Of a DNA stretch of 20,433 bases, positions 6,189 through 12,922 are shown one piece after another (position 1 is the stretch's first letter; each line of letters starts with the position of its first letter). Source of the stretch: DASVXQ01 sp046727955 (GTDB taxonomy: Bacteria > Actinomycetota > CALGFH01); assembly GCA_046727955.1 (NCBI GenBank), contig JBKPDO010000368.1:1-20433 (forward strand), read 5' to 3'. Both the position numbers and the translations under genes were made by a program. The notes beneath the pieces were generated by a model, which was not told the DNA's origin, did no database searches, and worked only from the letters and a program-made list of their open reading frames with translations.

Positions 6189-8420
6189 CTATCCCGAGTC
6201 GAAGCCGTTGCTCGGAGCCGCCGCGCTCGCCTGACCCGTTCCGCCCTGCCCGGGGATGGTCGTCTGGCCGGGACTCGGCTGCGGCAGGGTGGTCTGCGGC
6301 GGGAGGGTCGGCTGCGGCTGCGGCAGGGTGGTCTGCGGCGGGAGGGTCGGCTGCGGCTGCGGATGCGGATGCTTGTTCGGCGGGAAGGTGGGCACGGTGG
6401 TCGCGGTGCTCGTCGTGGTCGTGGTCGAGTTAAGCACGACGCCGGTGAGCTGCGGCTCCGGGAACGGCTGGCACTGCGAGTCCTTGGTGGCCTCGCGCAT
6501 GAAGTCGCGCCAGATCAGGGCCGGCAGGGTGCCACCCGAGACCTCGCCGAAGCCGTGGAGGTTCTGTAGTGGCTTGCCGGGCTTGTGCGGGTCCTTGTTC
6601 TCGTACCCCATCCACACCGAGGTGACCATGTCGCTGGTATAGCCGACGAAGCGGGCGTCGACCGAGTTGTTGGTGGTGCCCGTCTTGCCCGCCACCTGGC
6701 AGTTGGGTATCCGGGCGTTGGTCCCGGTGCCGCCGTCGACCACGCCCTTCAGCGCCAGTGTGACAGTGTTGGCGATGTTCGGGTCGAGCACCCGCGCGCC
6801 GCTGTCCTGGTGCTTCTCGACCAGGCGCCCGCTGGAGTCGGTGATCCGGTCGACCAGGTACGCGGCGTGGTGGACGCCCTGATTGGCCCAGGTGCCGAAG
6901 GCGGAGGCGAGCTGCAGGGTCGAGGCCTCTCCGGACCCGAGCGCGAGGCCGGTCTCGACCGGGAGCAGCGGCTTGGCCTCCTCCGGCGAGCGCCCGTCCT
7001 GGATCACGTCGTCGAGCCCGGTGCGCTTGGCGAGCTCGGCGACCGGACCCGCTCCAACCTTGTCGACGAGCTGGATGTAGACGGTGTTGACCGAGTGCTT
7101 GGTCGCGTCGAGCAAGGTGATGTCGCCGTAGTTCTCGTTGCCGAAATTGTGGTATTTCTTGCCGTCGATCTCGAGCTCTCTGGGCCCGGGGAACACCGAT
7201 TCCGCCGAGTAGCCCTCGACCAGAGCCTGCTGCAGAACGAAAGGCTTCATCGTGGAGCCGGCCTGCCGTCGCGAGTCGGTGGCGAGGTTGAGCTGGCTCT
7301 TGGCGAAGTTGCGGCCGCCGTACATCGCCCGCACCGCGCCGGTCTTCGGATCGATCGCCACCAGCGAGGCCAGGGGGTCGCCCGGGGCGTTCAGCACGTC
7401 CTTGACCGCCTGCTCGGCCTCGCGCTGCGTGCCCATGTCGATGGTGGTGGTCACGCGGAAGCCGTCCTGCGCCAGGCGGGTGGCGCCATACTTGGCGAGC
7501 AGGTACTCACGCACCTTCTCCAGGAAGTACGGCGCCCTGGAGTTGGGGATGCCTGGCGGCGTCACCGTCCAGCGCTCCTTCACGCGGCTCTTGATCGCGG
7601 CGGCCGCCTGCTTGTCCGTGATCCAGCGCTTCTGCTGCATGACCCGCAGCACGAAGTCGCGCCTGATCTTGGTGGACTTGACGTTCTGCTTTTTGGAGTA
7701 GAACTCGGGCACGCGGATGGTGGCGGCCAGCAGCGCGGACTCCGACAGCGTCAGCTTCTTGGCCGGATGGCCGAAGAAGGTGCGCGCGGCCGCGTCCACC
7801 CCGTAGGCGCCCTTCCCGAAGTACACCGTGTTCAGATAGAACCCGAGGATCTGGTCCTTGCTGTACTTCTTCTCGAGCTTGACCGCGATCACGCCCTCTT
7901 TGAGCTTGCGGAGCACGTTCCGCTCGCGGCCGATCCTTGGGTAGGCGTTCTTCACGTACTGCTGGGTGATGGTCGAGCCGCCCTCGCTGACTTTGTGCCG
8001 GGTCAGGTTGGCCAGCATGGCGCGCGCGATGCCCCGGTAGGAGAGTGCGCCGTGCTCGTAGAAGTCGCGGTCCTCGGCTGCCAGGGCGGCCTCGCGCATG
8101 ACCTTGGGGATGTCGGAGAGCGGCACGATGCGGCGGTTCTCGGTGGCGGTCGAGACGGTGCCGATCTCGACGCCCCTGCGGTCCAACAGCACGGTGGTCT
8201 GGGCCGCGGGGACCTGGTCGACCAGCGGGACCTTGGCGAGGGTGTAGACCAGCCCGATCAGGGAGCCGGCGAGCACCGCGAGCACCGGGACGGCGAGCCA
8301 CAGCGCCCACCGGAGAATGCGCTGCAGGCGGGTCCTCGGTGGGGGCGGGGTCGCGTGCCGTGCCGCGCGTGAGGGGCGCGGGTACGGCGGCGGCGAGGTG
8401 ATGGGCGGGCGGGCAGCCAT
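6189..8420 (-). CDS. Class A penicillin-binding protein, PonA1-like
   Basis: This bifunctional enzyme polymerises lipid II into glycan strands and cross-links peptides at the outer face of the membrane. It has 743 residues. A Pro-rich cytoplasmic tail (1-30) precedes one membrane anchor (about 38-61). The GT51 transglycosylase domain has EDRDF (Glu116 catalytic) and EGGSTITQQ (146-154). The transpeptidase domain has the SxxK motif S389-T-M-K392, SVN at 443-445 and K579-T-G-T-T. The C-terminus is a Thr run (666-670) and Pro/Gln repeats. ATG 8420 lies 50 bases after the DUF5318 stop. M. tuberculosis ponA1 has the same neighbours and a Pro-rich tail. Confidence 0.96.
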   Translation of the reverse strand: MAARPPITSPPPYPRPSRAARHATPPPPRTRLQRILRWALWLAVPVLAVLAGSLIGLVYTLAKVPLVDQVPAAQTTVLLDRRGVEIGTVSTATENRRIVPLSDIPKVMREAALAAEDRDFYEHGALSYRGIARAMLANLTRHKVSEGGSTITQQYVKNAYPRIGRERNVLRKLKEGVIAVKLEKKYSKDQILGFYLNTVYFGKGAYGVDAAARTFFGHPAKKLTLSESALLAATIRVPEFYSKKQNVKSTKIRRDFVLRVMQQKRWITDKQAAAAIKSRVKERWTVTPPGIPNSRAPYFLEKVREYLLAKYGATRLAQDGFRVTTTIDMGTQREAEQAVKDVLNAPGDPLASLVAIDPKTGAVRAMYGGRNFAKSQLNLATDSRRQAGSTMKPFVLQQALVEGYSAESVFPGPRELEIDGKKYHNFGNENYGDITLLDATKHSVNTVYIQLVDKVGAGPVAELAKRTGLDDVIQDGRSPEEAKPLLPVETGLALGSGEASTLQLASAFGTWANQGVHHAAYLVDRITDSSGRLVEKHQDSGARVLDPNIANTVTLALKGVVDGGTGTNARIPNCQVAGKTGTTNNSVDARFVGYTSDMVTSVWMGYENKDPHKPGKPLQNLHGFGEVSGGTLPALIWRDFMREATKDSQCQPFPEPQLTGVVLNSTTTTTSTATTVPTFPPNKHPHPQPQPTLPPQTTLPQPQPTLPPQTTLPQPSPGQTTIPGQGGTGQASAAAPSNGFDSG
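6285..6362 (-). repeat. 39-bp tandem repeat in the penicillin-binding-protein tail
   Basis: Two adjacent 39-bp units encode PQPQPTLPPQTTL twice (residues 687-712). A degenerate third unit, PQPSPGQTTI, follows. The near-identical DNA suggests recent duplication, and unit number probably varies between strains. The segment lies outside the catalytic domains in the extracytoplasmic tail, where Pro-rich sequence may span the cell wall or bind partners. Confidence 0.85.
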
Positions 8421-8470
8421 GGCCCTCGACTCTACCGTAGCCAGGGCGAAAGGCTGAAACCGCGGTCAGC

Positions 8471-8830
8471 TCAGCCGACGTGGCGGCGGCCGAGCAGGTA
8501 GCGCTGAGTGAGATGGTTCCAGTAGCAGTTGGTGCAGACCTCGACCACGTAGCAGGCGACCTCGTCCAGGGAGCGGTGAAGGGCGGCCAGGCCCGCGCTC
8601 GGCCAGACCCGCCCGGACGCGTGCTGCAGGGCGTCGCCGAACACGTAGGTCACGTGCACCAGGGAGGGCTCGGAGCACACCGGGCAGGGCGTGCGGGTGA
8701 CCTCACCCACGTTGCGGGCGGCGCGCAGCAGATCCGGGTGGGCGTCGCAGACGTCGTCCTTCGACAGGCGCCCGATCCGCAGCTCCCGCAGCGTCGCTCG
8801 CTTCATGAGGGTGTAGTCGACCAGCCGCAT
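8471..8830 (-). CDS. DUF5318 family zinc-ribbon protein (Rv0049-like)
   Basis: The 119-residue product, starting MRLVDYTLMKRATLRELRIG, matches my memory of actinobacterial DUF5318. That family starts with a similar helix, has 'DVCDAHPDLLRAAR', and carries two CxxC knuckles. Here these are C-P-V-C and C-T-N-C, with 'YVFGDAL' between and 'NHLTQRYLLGR' after. The four Cys suggest a bound zinc; the function is unknown. I chose ATG 8830 because the family begins there. An open frame extends to 8971, but that 5' part reads unlike a protein and overlaps the divergent promoter region. GGAG lies about 11 bases upstream. A TACACT box (8884-8889, minus strand) could be a -10, with no good -35. It shares synteny with ponA1 in mycobacteria. 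Confidence 0.8.
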   Translation of the reverse strand: MRLVDYTLMKRATLRELRIGRLSKDDVCDAHPDLLRAARNVGEVTRTPCPVCSEPSLVHVTYVFGDALQHASGRVWPSAGLAALHRSLDEVACYVVEVCTNCYWNHLTQRYLLGRRHVG

Positions 8831-8958
8831 ATAACTCACGTCTCCGACAGAGGTCGGCCGGGGACCCGCCCCGACCAGGCTCCAGTGTACCGACGGGCTC
8901 CCCTCGACAGAACAGGGCGCGGAACCATAACAGCTTGGCCACGGGGAGTGAGCCAGAT

Positions 8959-8988
8959 TTGACAGCGCCAAGAGACACTACCTATCGT
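8959..8988 (+). promoter_or_regulatory. Sigma-70-type promoter for padR-ino1
   Basis: A perfect -35 box TTGACA (8959-8964) is followed, after 18 bases, by TATCGT (8983-8988, 4 of 6 matches to TATAAT). Transcription would begin near 8995, about 50 bases before the padR GTG. The -10 box is embedded in the dyad TATCG-TGG-CGATA, so a repressor bound there would block RNA polymerase. Confidence 0.55.
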
Positions 8989-9011
8989 GGCGATACATCG
9001 GACCGATACAT
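8983..9011 (+). promoter_or_regulatory. Candidate PadR autoregulatory operator
   Basis: Three overlapping symmetries lie here: the dyad TATCG-TGG-CGATA (8983-8995), the dyad ATCGG-A-CCGAT (8997-9007), and the octamer CGATACAT repeated at 8991 and 9004 with a 13-base period. PadR-family operators often contain ATGT/ACAT half-sites and overlap the promoter of their own gene. The position over the -10 and start point fits autorepression. It could also act on the divergent DUF5318 gene. Confidence 0.45.
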
Positions 9012-9043
9012 ACGGCCAGAGATGCCTGGCTTCCGAGGGGGAC

Positions 9044-9700
9044 GTGCTCGTGCTCGAGCTTGCTGTGCTTGGACTTCTGAAGGAGGCGCCGATGTCGGGC
9101 TACGAGCTGAAGAAGCAGCTCGCGGTCAAGCTCGGCGCTTTCTGGCGGGTCAGCTTCGGTTCCCTGTACCCGTGCCTCAAGCGCCTGCTCGCCGATGGAG
9201 CGCTCGAGGTCCAGGAGTCCCAGTTCACCTCGCGCAAGAAGCGCGTCTACCGGCTGACCGAGCGTGGCGAGCAGCTGTTCCTGGAGCTGCTCGAGTCCGC
9301 CGACGTCCACGACCTCGAGCAGGACCGGTTCTCGATGCGGCTGGCCTTCTTCCGCTATCTGCGTCCGGAGACCCGCCTCGACCAGCTCGAGCGGCGCCGC
9401 GGCTACCTGCAGGATCGGCTTGGCCACCTGCGGGCGTCGCTGCGCGGGGTCCGTGACCGGCTGGACGCGTACACCCTCGAGCTGATGGACCACGGGCTGG
9501 ACGAGCACGAGCGCGAGATCGCCTGGCTCGACCGGCTCATCGCGGCGGAGCGCGGCTCTGCCCTGGACGAGCCCCGCGCAACCGCCAGGTCCCGCTCAAC
9601 CGCGCACTTCCAGGCCGACAGCGGCCCGGAGGCGGCTGGGCGAGTGGCCCAGAACCCAACCACCTCGCGCGATCCTCGCCTGCCGGCTCAAGCCGGGTAG
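9044..9700 (+). CDS. PadR family transcriptional regulator (Rv0047c-like)
   Basis: A winged-helix DNA-binding protein of 218 residues. The N-terminal domain (about 1-85) reads LELAVLGLLKEAPMSGYELKKQL and continues with 'SFGSLYPCLKRLLADGALEV' and 'RVYRLTERGEQLF'; these are the PadR recognition helix and wing. A helical C-terminal domain (about 90-175) resembles the Vir-type dimerisation domain, with 'EHEREIAWLDRLIAAER'. The last 40 or so residues are low-complexity. I chose GTG 9044 because GAGGGGG lies just upstream and it gives the family's usual start. An upstream in-frame GTG at 8987 lies inside the -10 box. ino1 starts 34 bases downstream, so it is probably co-transcribed; the same pair exists in M. 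tuberculosis. Confidence 0.9.
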   Translation: MLVLELAVLGLLKEAPMSGYELKKQLAVKLGAFWRVSFGSLYPCLKRLLADGALEVQESQFTSRKKRVYRLTERGEQLFLELLESADVHDLEQDRFSMRLAFFRYLRPETRLDQLERRRGYLQDRLGHLRASLRGVRDRLDAYTLELMDHGLDEHEREIAWLDRLIAAERGSALDEPRATARSRSTAHFQADSGPEAAGRVAQNPTTSRDPRLPAQAG

Positions 9701-9734
9701 GCCGCGCCACGTCCAAGAGGAGTAGCGATCAGGA

Positions 9735-10820
9735 ATGGCAAAGGTACGCGTCGCGATCGTCGGCGTGGGCAACTGCGCGTCGTCCCTGGTGCAGGGCGTC
9801 CACTACTACCGGGACGCTCAGCCCGGCGACGACGTCCCCGGCCTCATGCACGTCGAGCTCGGGGGCTACCACGTCGGTGACCTCGAGTTCGTCGCCGCCT
9901 TCGACGTCGATGCCAAGAAGGTCGGGTGCGACCTCTCGGAGGCGATCTTCGCCAGTGAGAACAACACCATCCGGTTCGCCGACGTGCCACCCCTCGGGGT
10001 GGAGGTCCAGCGGGGTCCGACGCTGGACGGGCTCGGCAGGTATTACGCCGAGACCATAAAAGAGGCCGAGGGCGACCCGGTCGACGTCGCCGCGCAGCTT
10101 CAGGCCGCCCGCGCCGACGTGCTCGTCTGCTACCTGCCGGTGGGCTCCGAGGAGGCGGCGCGCTTCTACGCCGCCGAGGCGCTCCGGGCCAGGGTCGCGT
10201 TCGTCAACTGCCTGCCGGTGTTCATCGCCGGCACGCCGGAGTGGGCTGAGCGCTTCACCCAGGCAGGCCTGCCGATCATCGGCGACGACATCAAGTCCCA
10301 GGTCGGCGCCACCATCGTCCACCGCGTGCTCGCCCGCCTGATGGAGGACCGCGGCATCGAGATCGACCGCACCTACCAGCTCAACTTCGGCGGGAACATG
10401 GACTTCAAGAACATGCTGGAGCGCGAGCGGCTGGAGTCCAAGAAGATCTCCAAGACGCAGGCGGTCACCTCGCAGGTCGAGCACGACCTCGGCAAGCGCA
10501 ACGTCCACGTCGGCCCCAGCGACTACGTGCCCTGGCTGGACGACCGCAAGTGGTGCTACATCCGGGTCGAGGGCCGCGCGTTCGGGGACGTCCCGCTGAA
10601 CCTCGAGCTCAAGCTGGAGGTCTGGGACTCGCCGAACTCCGCCGGCGTGGTGATCGACGCGGTGCGCTGCGCCAAGGTGGCCCTGGACCGCGGCATCGGC
10701 GGGCCGCTGACCGCCCCGTCGGCCTACTTCATGAAGTCGCCGCCTGAGCAGTACACCGACGACGCGGCTCGCCGCATGGTCGAGGACTTCATCGCCGGCC
10801 AGCCCGCCCCGGCGGGCTAG
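9735..10820 (+). CDS. ino1: Inositol-3-phosphate synthase
   Basis: This NAD-dependent cytosolic enzyme converts glucose 6-phosphate to 1D-myo-inositol 3-phosphate. That is the first step to phosphatidylinositol, its mannosides and mycothiol in actinobacteria. The 361-residue product starts with a Rossmann motif 'VAIVGVGNCASSL' (7-19). It keeps 'VNCLPVFIAGTPEWAERF', 'GDDIKSQVGATIVHRVL', 'NFGGNMDFKNM' and 'SKKISKTQAV', all typical of the actinobacterial short form. ATG 9735 directly follows AGGA; a better AGAGGAG lies 12 bases further up. It lies 34 bases after padR. The stop codon sits in an 8-bp palindrome (10801-10818) and a strong terminator follows. Confidence 0.97.
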   Translation: MAKVRVAIVGVGNCASSLVQGVHYYRDAQPGDDVPGLMHVELGGYHVGDLEFVAAFDVDAKKVGCDLSEAIFASENNTIRFADVPPLGVEVQRGPTLDGLGRYYAETIKEAEGDPVDVAAQLQAARADVLVCYLPVGSEEAARFYAAEALRARVAFVNCLPVFIAGTPEWAERFTQAGLPIIGDDIKSQVGATIVHRVLARLMEDRGIEIDRTYQLNFGGNMDFKNMLERERLESKKISKTQAVTSQVEHDLGKRNVHVGPSDYVPWLDDRKWCYIRVEGRAFGDVPLNLELKLEVWDSPNSAGVVIDAVRCAKVALDRGIGGPLTAPSAYFMKSPPEQYTDDAARRMVEDFIAGQPAPAG

Positions 10821-10836
10821 ATATCCAACGCACCGC

Positions 10837-10872
10837 GACGGCGCCGCCTGTGGACAGGCAGGCGGCGCCGTC
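10837..10872 (+). terminator. Strong hairpin terminator after ino1
   Basis: GACGGCGCCGCCTG (10837-10850) and CAGGCGGCGCCGTC (10859-10872) form a perfect 14-bp stem with an 8-base loop, 17 bases past the ino1 stop. A pyrimidine-rich stretch (ACCTCCTCTTGCTACCTT) follows instead of a pure T-run, as is common for terminators in GC-rich actinobacteria. Confidence 0.8.
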
Positions 10873-10940
10873 ACCTCCTCTTGCTACCTTGGCAAGCGGC
10901 CAGATTGCCCCCGACTATGGCACAGGCGCTCTTGGGGGCG

Positions 10941-11033
10941 CCGGAGGGTCCCGGGGGAACCCAAGGGGGTGCCCCGGTGGGTCGGGTCCCGGTGAGCCGG
11001 GCCCCGGTGGATCGGGGGGAGCAAGCTCCCCCC
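10941..11033 (+). repeat. Repeat family copy B, upstream of the glucosidase gene
   Basis: The core at 10941-10980 contains GGAGGGTCCCGGGGGAACCC and AAGGGGGTGCCCCGGTGG, matching copies A and C. Three 15-bp units starting CCGGTG follow (10974, 10989, 11004). The copy ends in a perfect hairpin, GGGGGGAGC-AA-GCTCCCCCC (11014-11033). It lies just upstream of the glucosidase ribosome-binding site and may form leader structure. In one frame it reads PEGPGGTQGGAP, as in copy C, but that frame is out of phase with the gene. Confidence 0.85.
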
Positions 11034-11062
11034 ACATGGATCGGGACTGTGGGGAGGACACG

Positions 11063-12823
11063 GTGGTGCCGCAACGCGCGGGATGGTGGCGGGAAGGTGT
11101 TATCTATCAGGTCTATCCGCGGAGCTTCGCGGACTCGAATGGTGACGGCACCGGGGACCTGGCCGGCATCACCGCCCGACTGGACCACCTCAACGACGGC
11201 ACGCCCGGCTCGCTTGGGGTCGATGCCATCTGGCTGTCGCCCTTCTACCCGTCGCCCATGGCCGACTTCGGCTACGACGTCGCCGACTACACCGGCGTGG
11301 ACCCGCTCTTCGGCACCCTGGCCGACTTGGACCGGCTGGTAGCTGAGGCGCACGCCCGCGACATCCGGGTGATCGTCGACCTGGTGCCGAACCATACCTC
11401 TGATCAGCACCCCTGGTTCCTGGAGTCCCGCTCCTCCCGCGACAACCCCAAGCGCGACTGGTACGTCTGGGCCGACTCCAGGCCGGACGGCGGGCCACCC
11501 AACAATTGGACGAGCACGTTCCCGCGCGCCGGGCGGGCGTGGACCTTCGACGACAGGACGGGCCAGTGGTACCTGCACTCGTTCCTGCCGCAGCAGCCCG
11601 ACCTCAACTGGTGGAACCCCGAGGTCCGGCGAGCCATGGACGAGGTCATGCAATTCTGGCTGGACCGTGGCGTCGACGGCTTCCGCGTCGACGTTGCGCA
11701 CCGCATGGCTAAGGACCCCGAGCTGCGCGACAACCCACTGGTCGCGCTGGACGGCGACGACGACGCGAGCGCGGAGGCACGCGCCGTCCGTCGGGCGCGG
11801 CTCGTCGACCAGCGCTACGACGAGGACTGGCCAGAGGTCCACGAGATCCTGCGCCGCTTCCGTCGCACCCTGGACGCCTACGACGACCGCATGGTCGTGG
11901 GGGAGGTCTATCTCCTCGACCTGCGCAAGCTGGCCCGCTACTACGGCACCGGCCGGGACGAGCTGCACCTGGCCCACAATTTCGTCTTCCTGCACCAGCC
12001 CTGGAAGGCGGAGGCGTTCCGCTCGGTGGTCGACGAGTTCGAATCGCTGCTGCCGGCGGACGCCTGGCCCGCCTACTTCCTCGGCAACCACGACCACCCT
12101 CGCGTGCCGAGCCGCTACGACGAGGGCGGCAACGGCCTGGCACGCGCTCGGGTGGGCGCGATGATGGTGCTGACGCTCCGTTGCACGCCGTTCCTCTACT
12201 ACGGCGAGGAGATCGGCATGACCGACGGCGAGATCCCGCCCGAGCGGGTGGTCGACGTGGACGGCCGCGACCCCGAGCGCACCCCGATGCAGTGGGACGC
12301 TTCGCCCGGCGCCGGCTTCAGCAGCGGCGAGCCGTGGCTTCCGGTCGCCCCGGGCGCCGAGCGGGTCAACGTGGCCGTAGAGCGCGACGACCCGACCTCG
12401 ATGCTGAGCCTGTACCGGCGGCTCATATGGTACCGGAAGGACTCGGCCGCGCTGCGCCTCGGGAGCTACCGCTCGCTGCCGGACGCCCCCGCCGGTCTGT
12501 ACGCCTACCTGCGTGAAGCGCCACCGCCCGAGGGGTCCGGGGAACCCCAGCGGCCGGAGGGGTCCGGGGGACCCCAAGGGGGTGCCCCGGTGGACCGGGG
12601 TCCGGTGGACCGGGGTCCGGTGGACCGGGTCCCGGTGGATCAGGAGCGCCTGCTGGTCGCGCTCAACTTCAGCGGGGAGCCGGTCGAGTGGCCCTCACGC
12701 GGCGACCTGCCGGCGCGCGGCCACCTCGAGCTCTCCACCGACCCCAGCCGCCGGCCTGGCCCGGTGAGCCTGCCCGGCCTCGTGATCGCCGGGGACGAAG
12801 GGGTGGTCGTTCGGCTCACCTAG
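11063..12823 (+). CDS. GH13 alpha-glucosidase / oligo-1,6-glucosidase family
   Basis: A 586-residue alpha-amylase-superfamily enzyme, probably cleaving alpha-glucosidic bonds of short oligosaccharides in the cytosol (no signal peptide). Near the start it has 'WWREGVIYQVYPRSF', then 'VDLVPNHTSDQHPWF' and 'QPDLNWWNPEV' (alpha-glucosidase type). The catalytic residues are Asp210 (GFRVDVAHRM), Glu281 (VVGEVY) and Asp344 (LGNHDHPRV). The frame is open back to 10850, but that part is repeat copy B. GTG 11063 (or 11066) follows GGGGAGGA at 5-8 bases and gives the family start. Residues 486-527 are a Pro/Gly/Asp insertion made of repeat copy C, in a turn of the C-terminal beta domain. Trehalose synthase or sucrose-type activity cannot be excluded. 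Confidence 0.93.
   Translation: MVPQRAGWWREGVIYQVYPRSFADSNGDGTGDLAGITARLDHLNDGTPGSLGVDAIWLSPFYPSPMADFGYDVADYTGVDPLFGTLADLDRLVAEAHARDIRVIVDLVPNHTSDQHPWFLESRSSRDNPKRDWYVWADSRPDGGPPNNWTSTFPRAGRAWTFDDRTGQWYLHSFLPQQPDLNWWNPEVRRAMDEVMQFWLDRGVDGFRVDVAHRMAKDPELRDNPLVALDGDDDASAEARAVRRARLVDQRYDEDWPEVHEILRRFRRTLDAYDDRMVVGEVYLLDLRKLARYYGTGRDELHLAHNFVFLHQPWKAEAFRSVVDEFESLLPADAWPAYFLGNHDHPRVPSRYDEGGNGLARARVGAMMVLTLRCTPFLYYGEEIGMTDGEIPPERVVDVDGRDPERTPMQWDASPGAGFSSGEPWLPVAPGAERVNVAVERDDPTSMLSLYRRLIWYRKDSAALRLGSYRSLPDAPAGLYAYLREAPPPEGSGEPQRPEGSGGPQGGAPVDRGPVDRGPVDRVPVDQERLLVALNFSGEPVEWPSRGDLPARGHLELSTDPSRRPGPVSLPGLVIAGDEGVVVRLT
12525..12646 (+). repeat. Repeat family copy C, inside the glucosidase coding sequence
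   Basis: A partial core (12528-12550, GAGGGGTCCGGGGAACCCC) is followed by a full core (12554-12593). Four 15-bp units then start at 12587, 12602, 12617 and 12632; the first two are identical (CCGGTGGACCGGGGT). The length keeps the frame open and adds PEGSGEP, PEGSGGPQGGAP and then PVDRG-type pentapeptides. It falls between 'YAYLREA' and 'ERLLVALNFSGEP', which are adjacent strands in ordinary relatives. Confidence 0.9.
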
Positions 12824-12895
12824 CTCACCTAGCTCACCTGGGCCACCTGGGCCACCTGGGCCACCTGGGCCACCTGGGCCACCTGGGCCACCTGG
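12815..12895 (+). repeat. 9-bp tandem repeat across the glucosidase stop codon
   Basis: Nine consecutive 9-base units fill this stretch: CTCACCTAG twice, CTCACCTGG once, then GCCACCTGG six times in identical form. The first unit contains the last two codons and the TAG stop of the glucosidase gene (12821-12823). The second unit carries another in-frame TAG. The array lies in the 99-base gap between two convergent genes. It is a minisatellite-like tract likely to change length by slippage. Confidence 0.92.
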
Positions 12896-12922
12896 GCCGC
12901 GGGTGACCGGGGCGACCCGAGA

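Noticed and set aside
6585..8372. 595-codon plus-strand ORF opposite the penicillin-binding protein
   Set aside because: It is antisense to a protein with all catalytic motifs and shows no recognisable domain; long antisense frames are expected in DNA this rich in GC.
8831..8971. Longer start for the DUF5318 protein
   Set aside because: The extra residues look unlike a protein, would overlap the padR promoter region, and the family begins with MRLVDY.
8987..9043. Upstream GTG start for PadR
   Set aside because: It lies inside the -10 box and has no ribosome-binding site. GTG 9044 has GAGGGGG just upstream and gives the family start.
10850..11062. N-terminal extension of the glucosidase frame by about 70 residues
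   Set aside because: The extension is repeat copy B plus the ino1 terminator region, has Gly/Pro-only composition, and a good ribosome-binding site sits directly before GTG 11063.
10881..11342. Alternative plus-strand ORF starting before the glucosidase and containing PEGPGGTQGGAP
   Set aside because: It overlaps the well-conserved start of the glucosidase in another frame. The peptide similarity to copy C comes from the shared repeat DNA.
12815..12895. CRISPR-like array
   Set aside because: Units are 9 bases with no spacers, so this is a simple tandem repeat.
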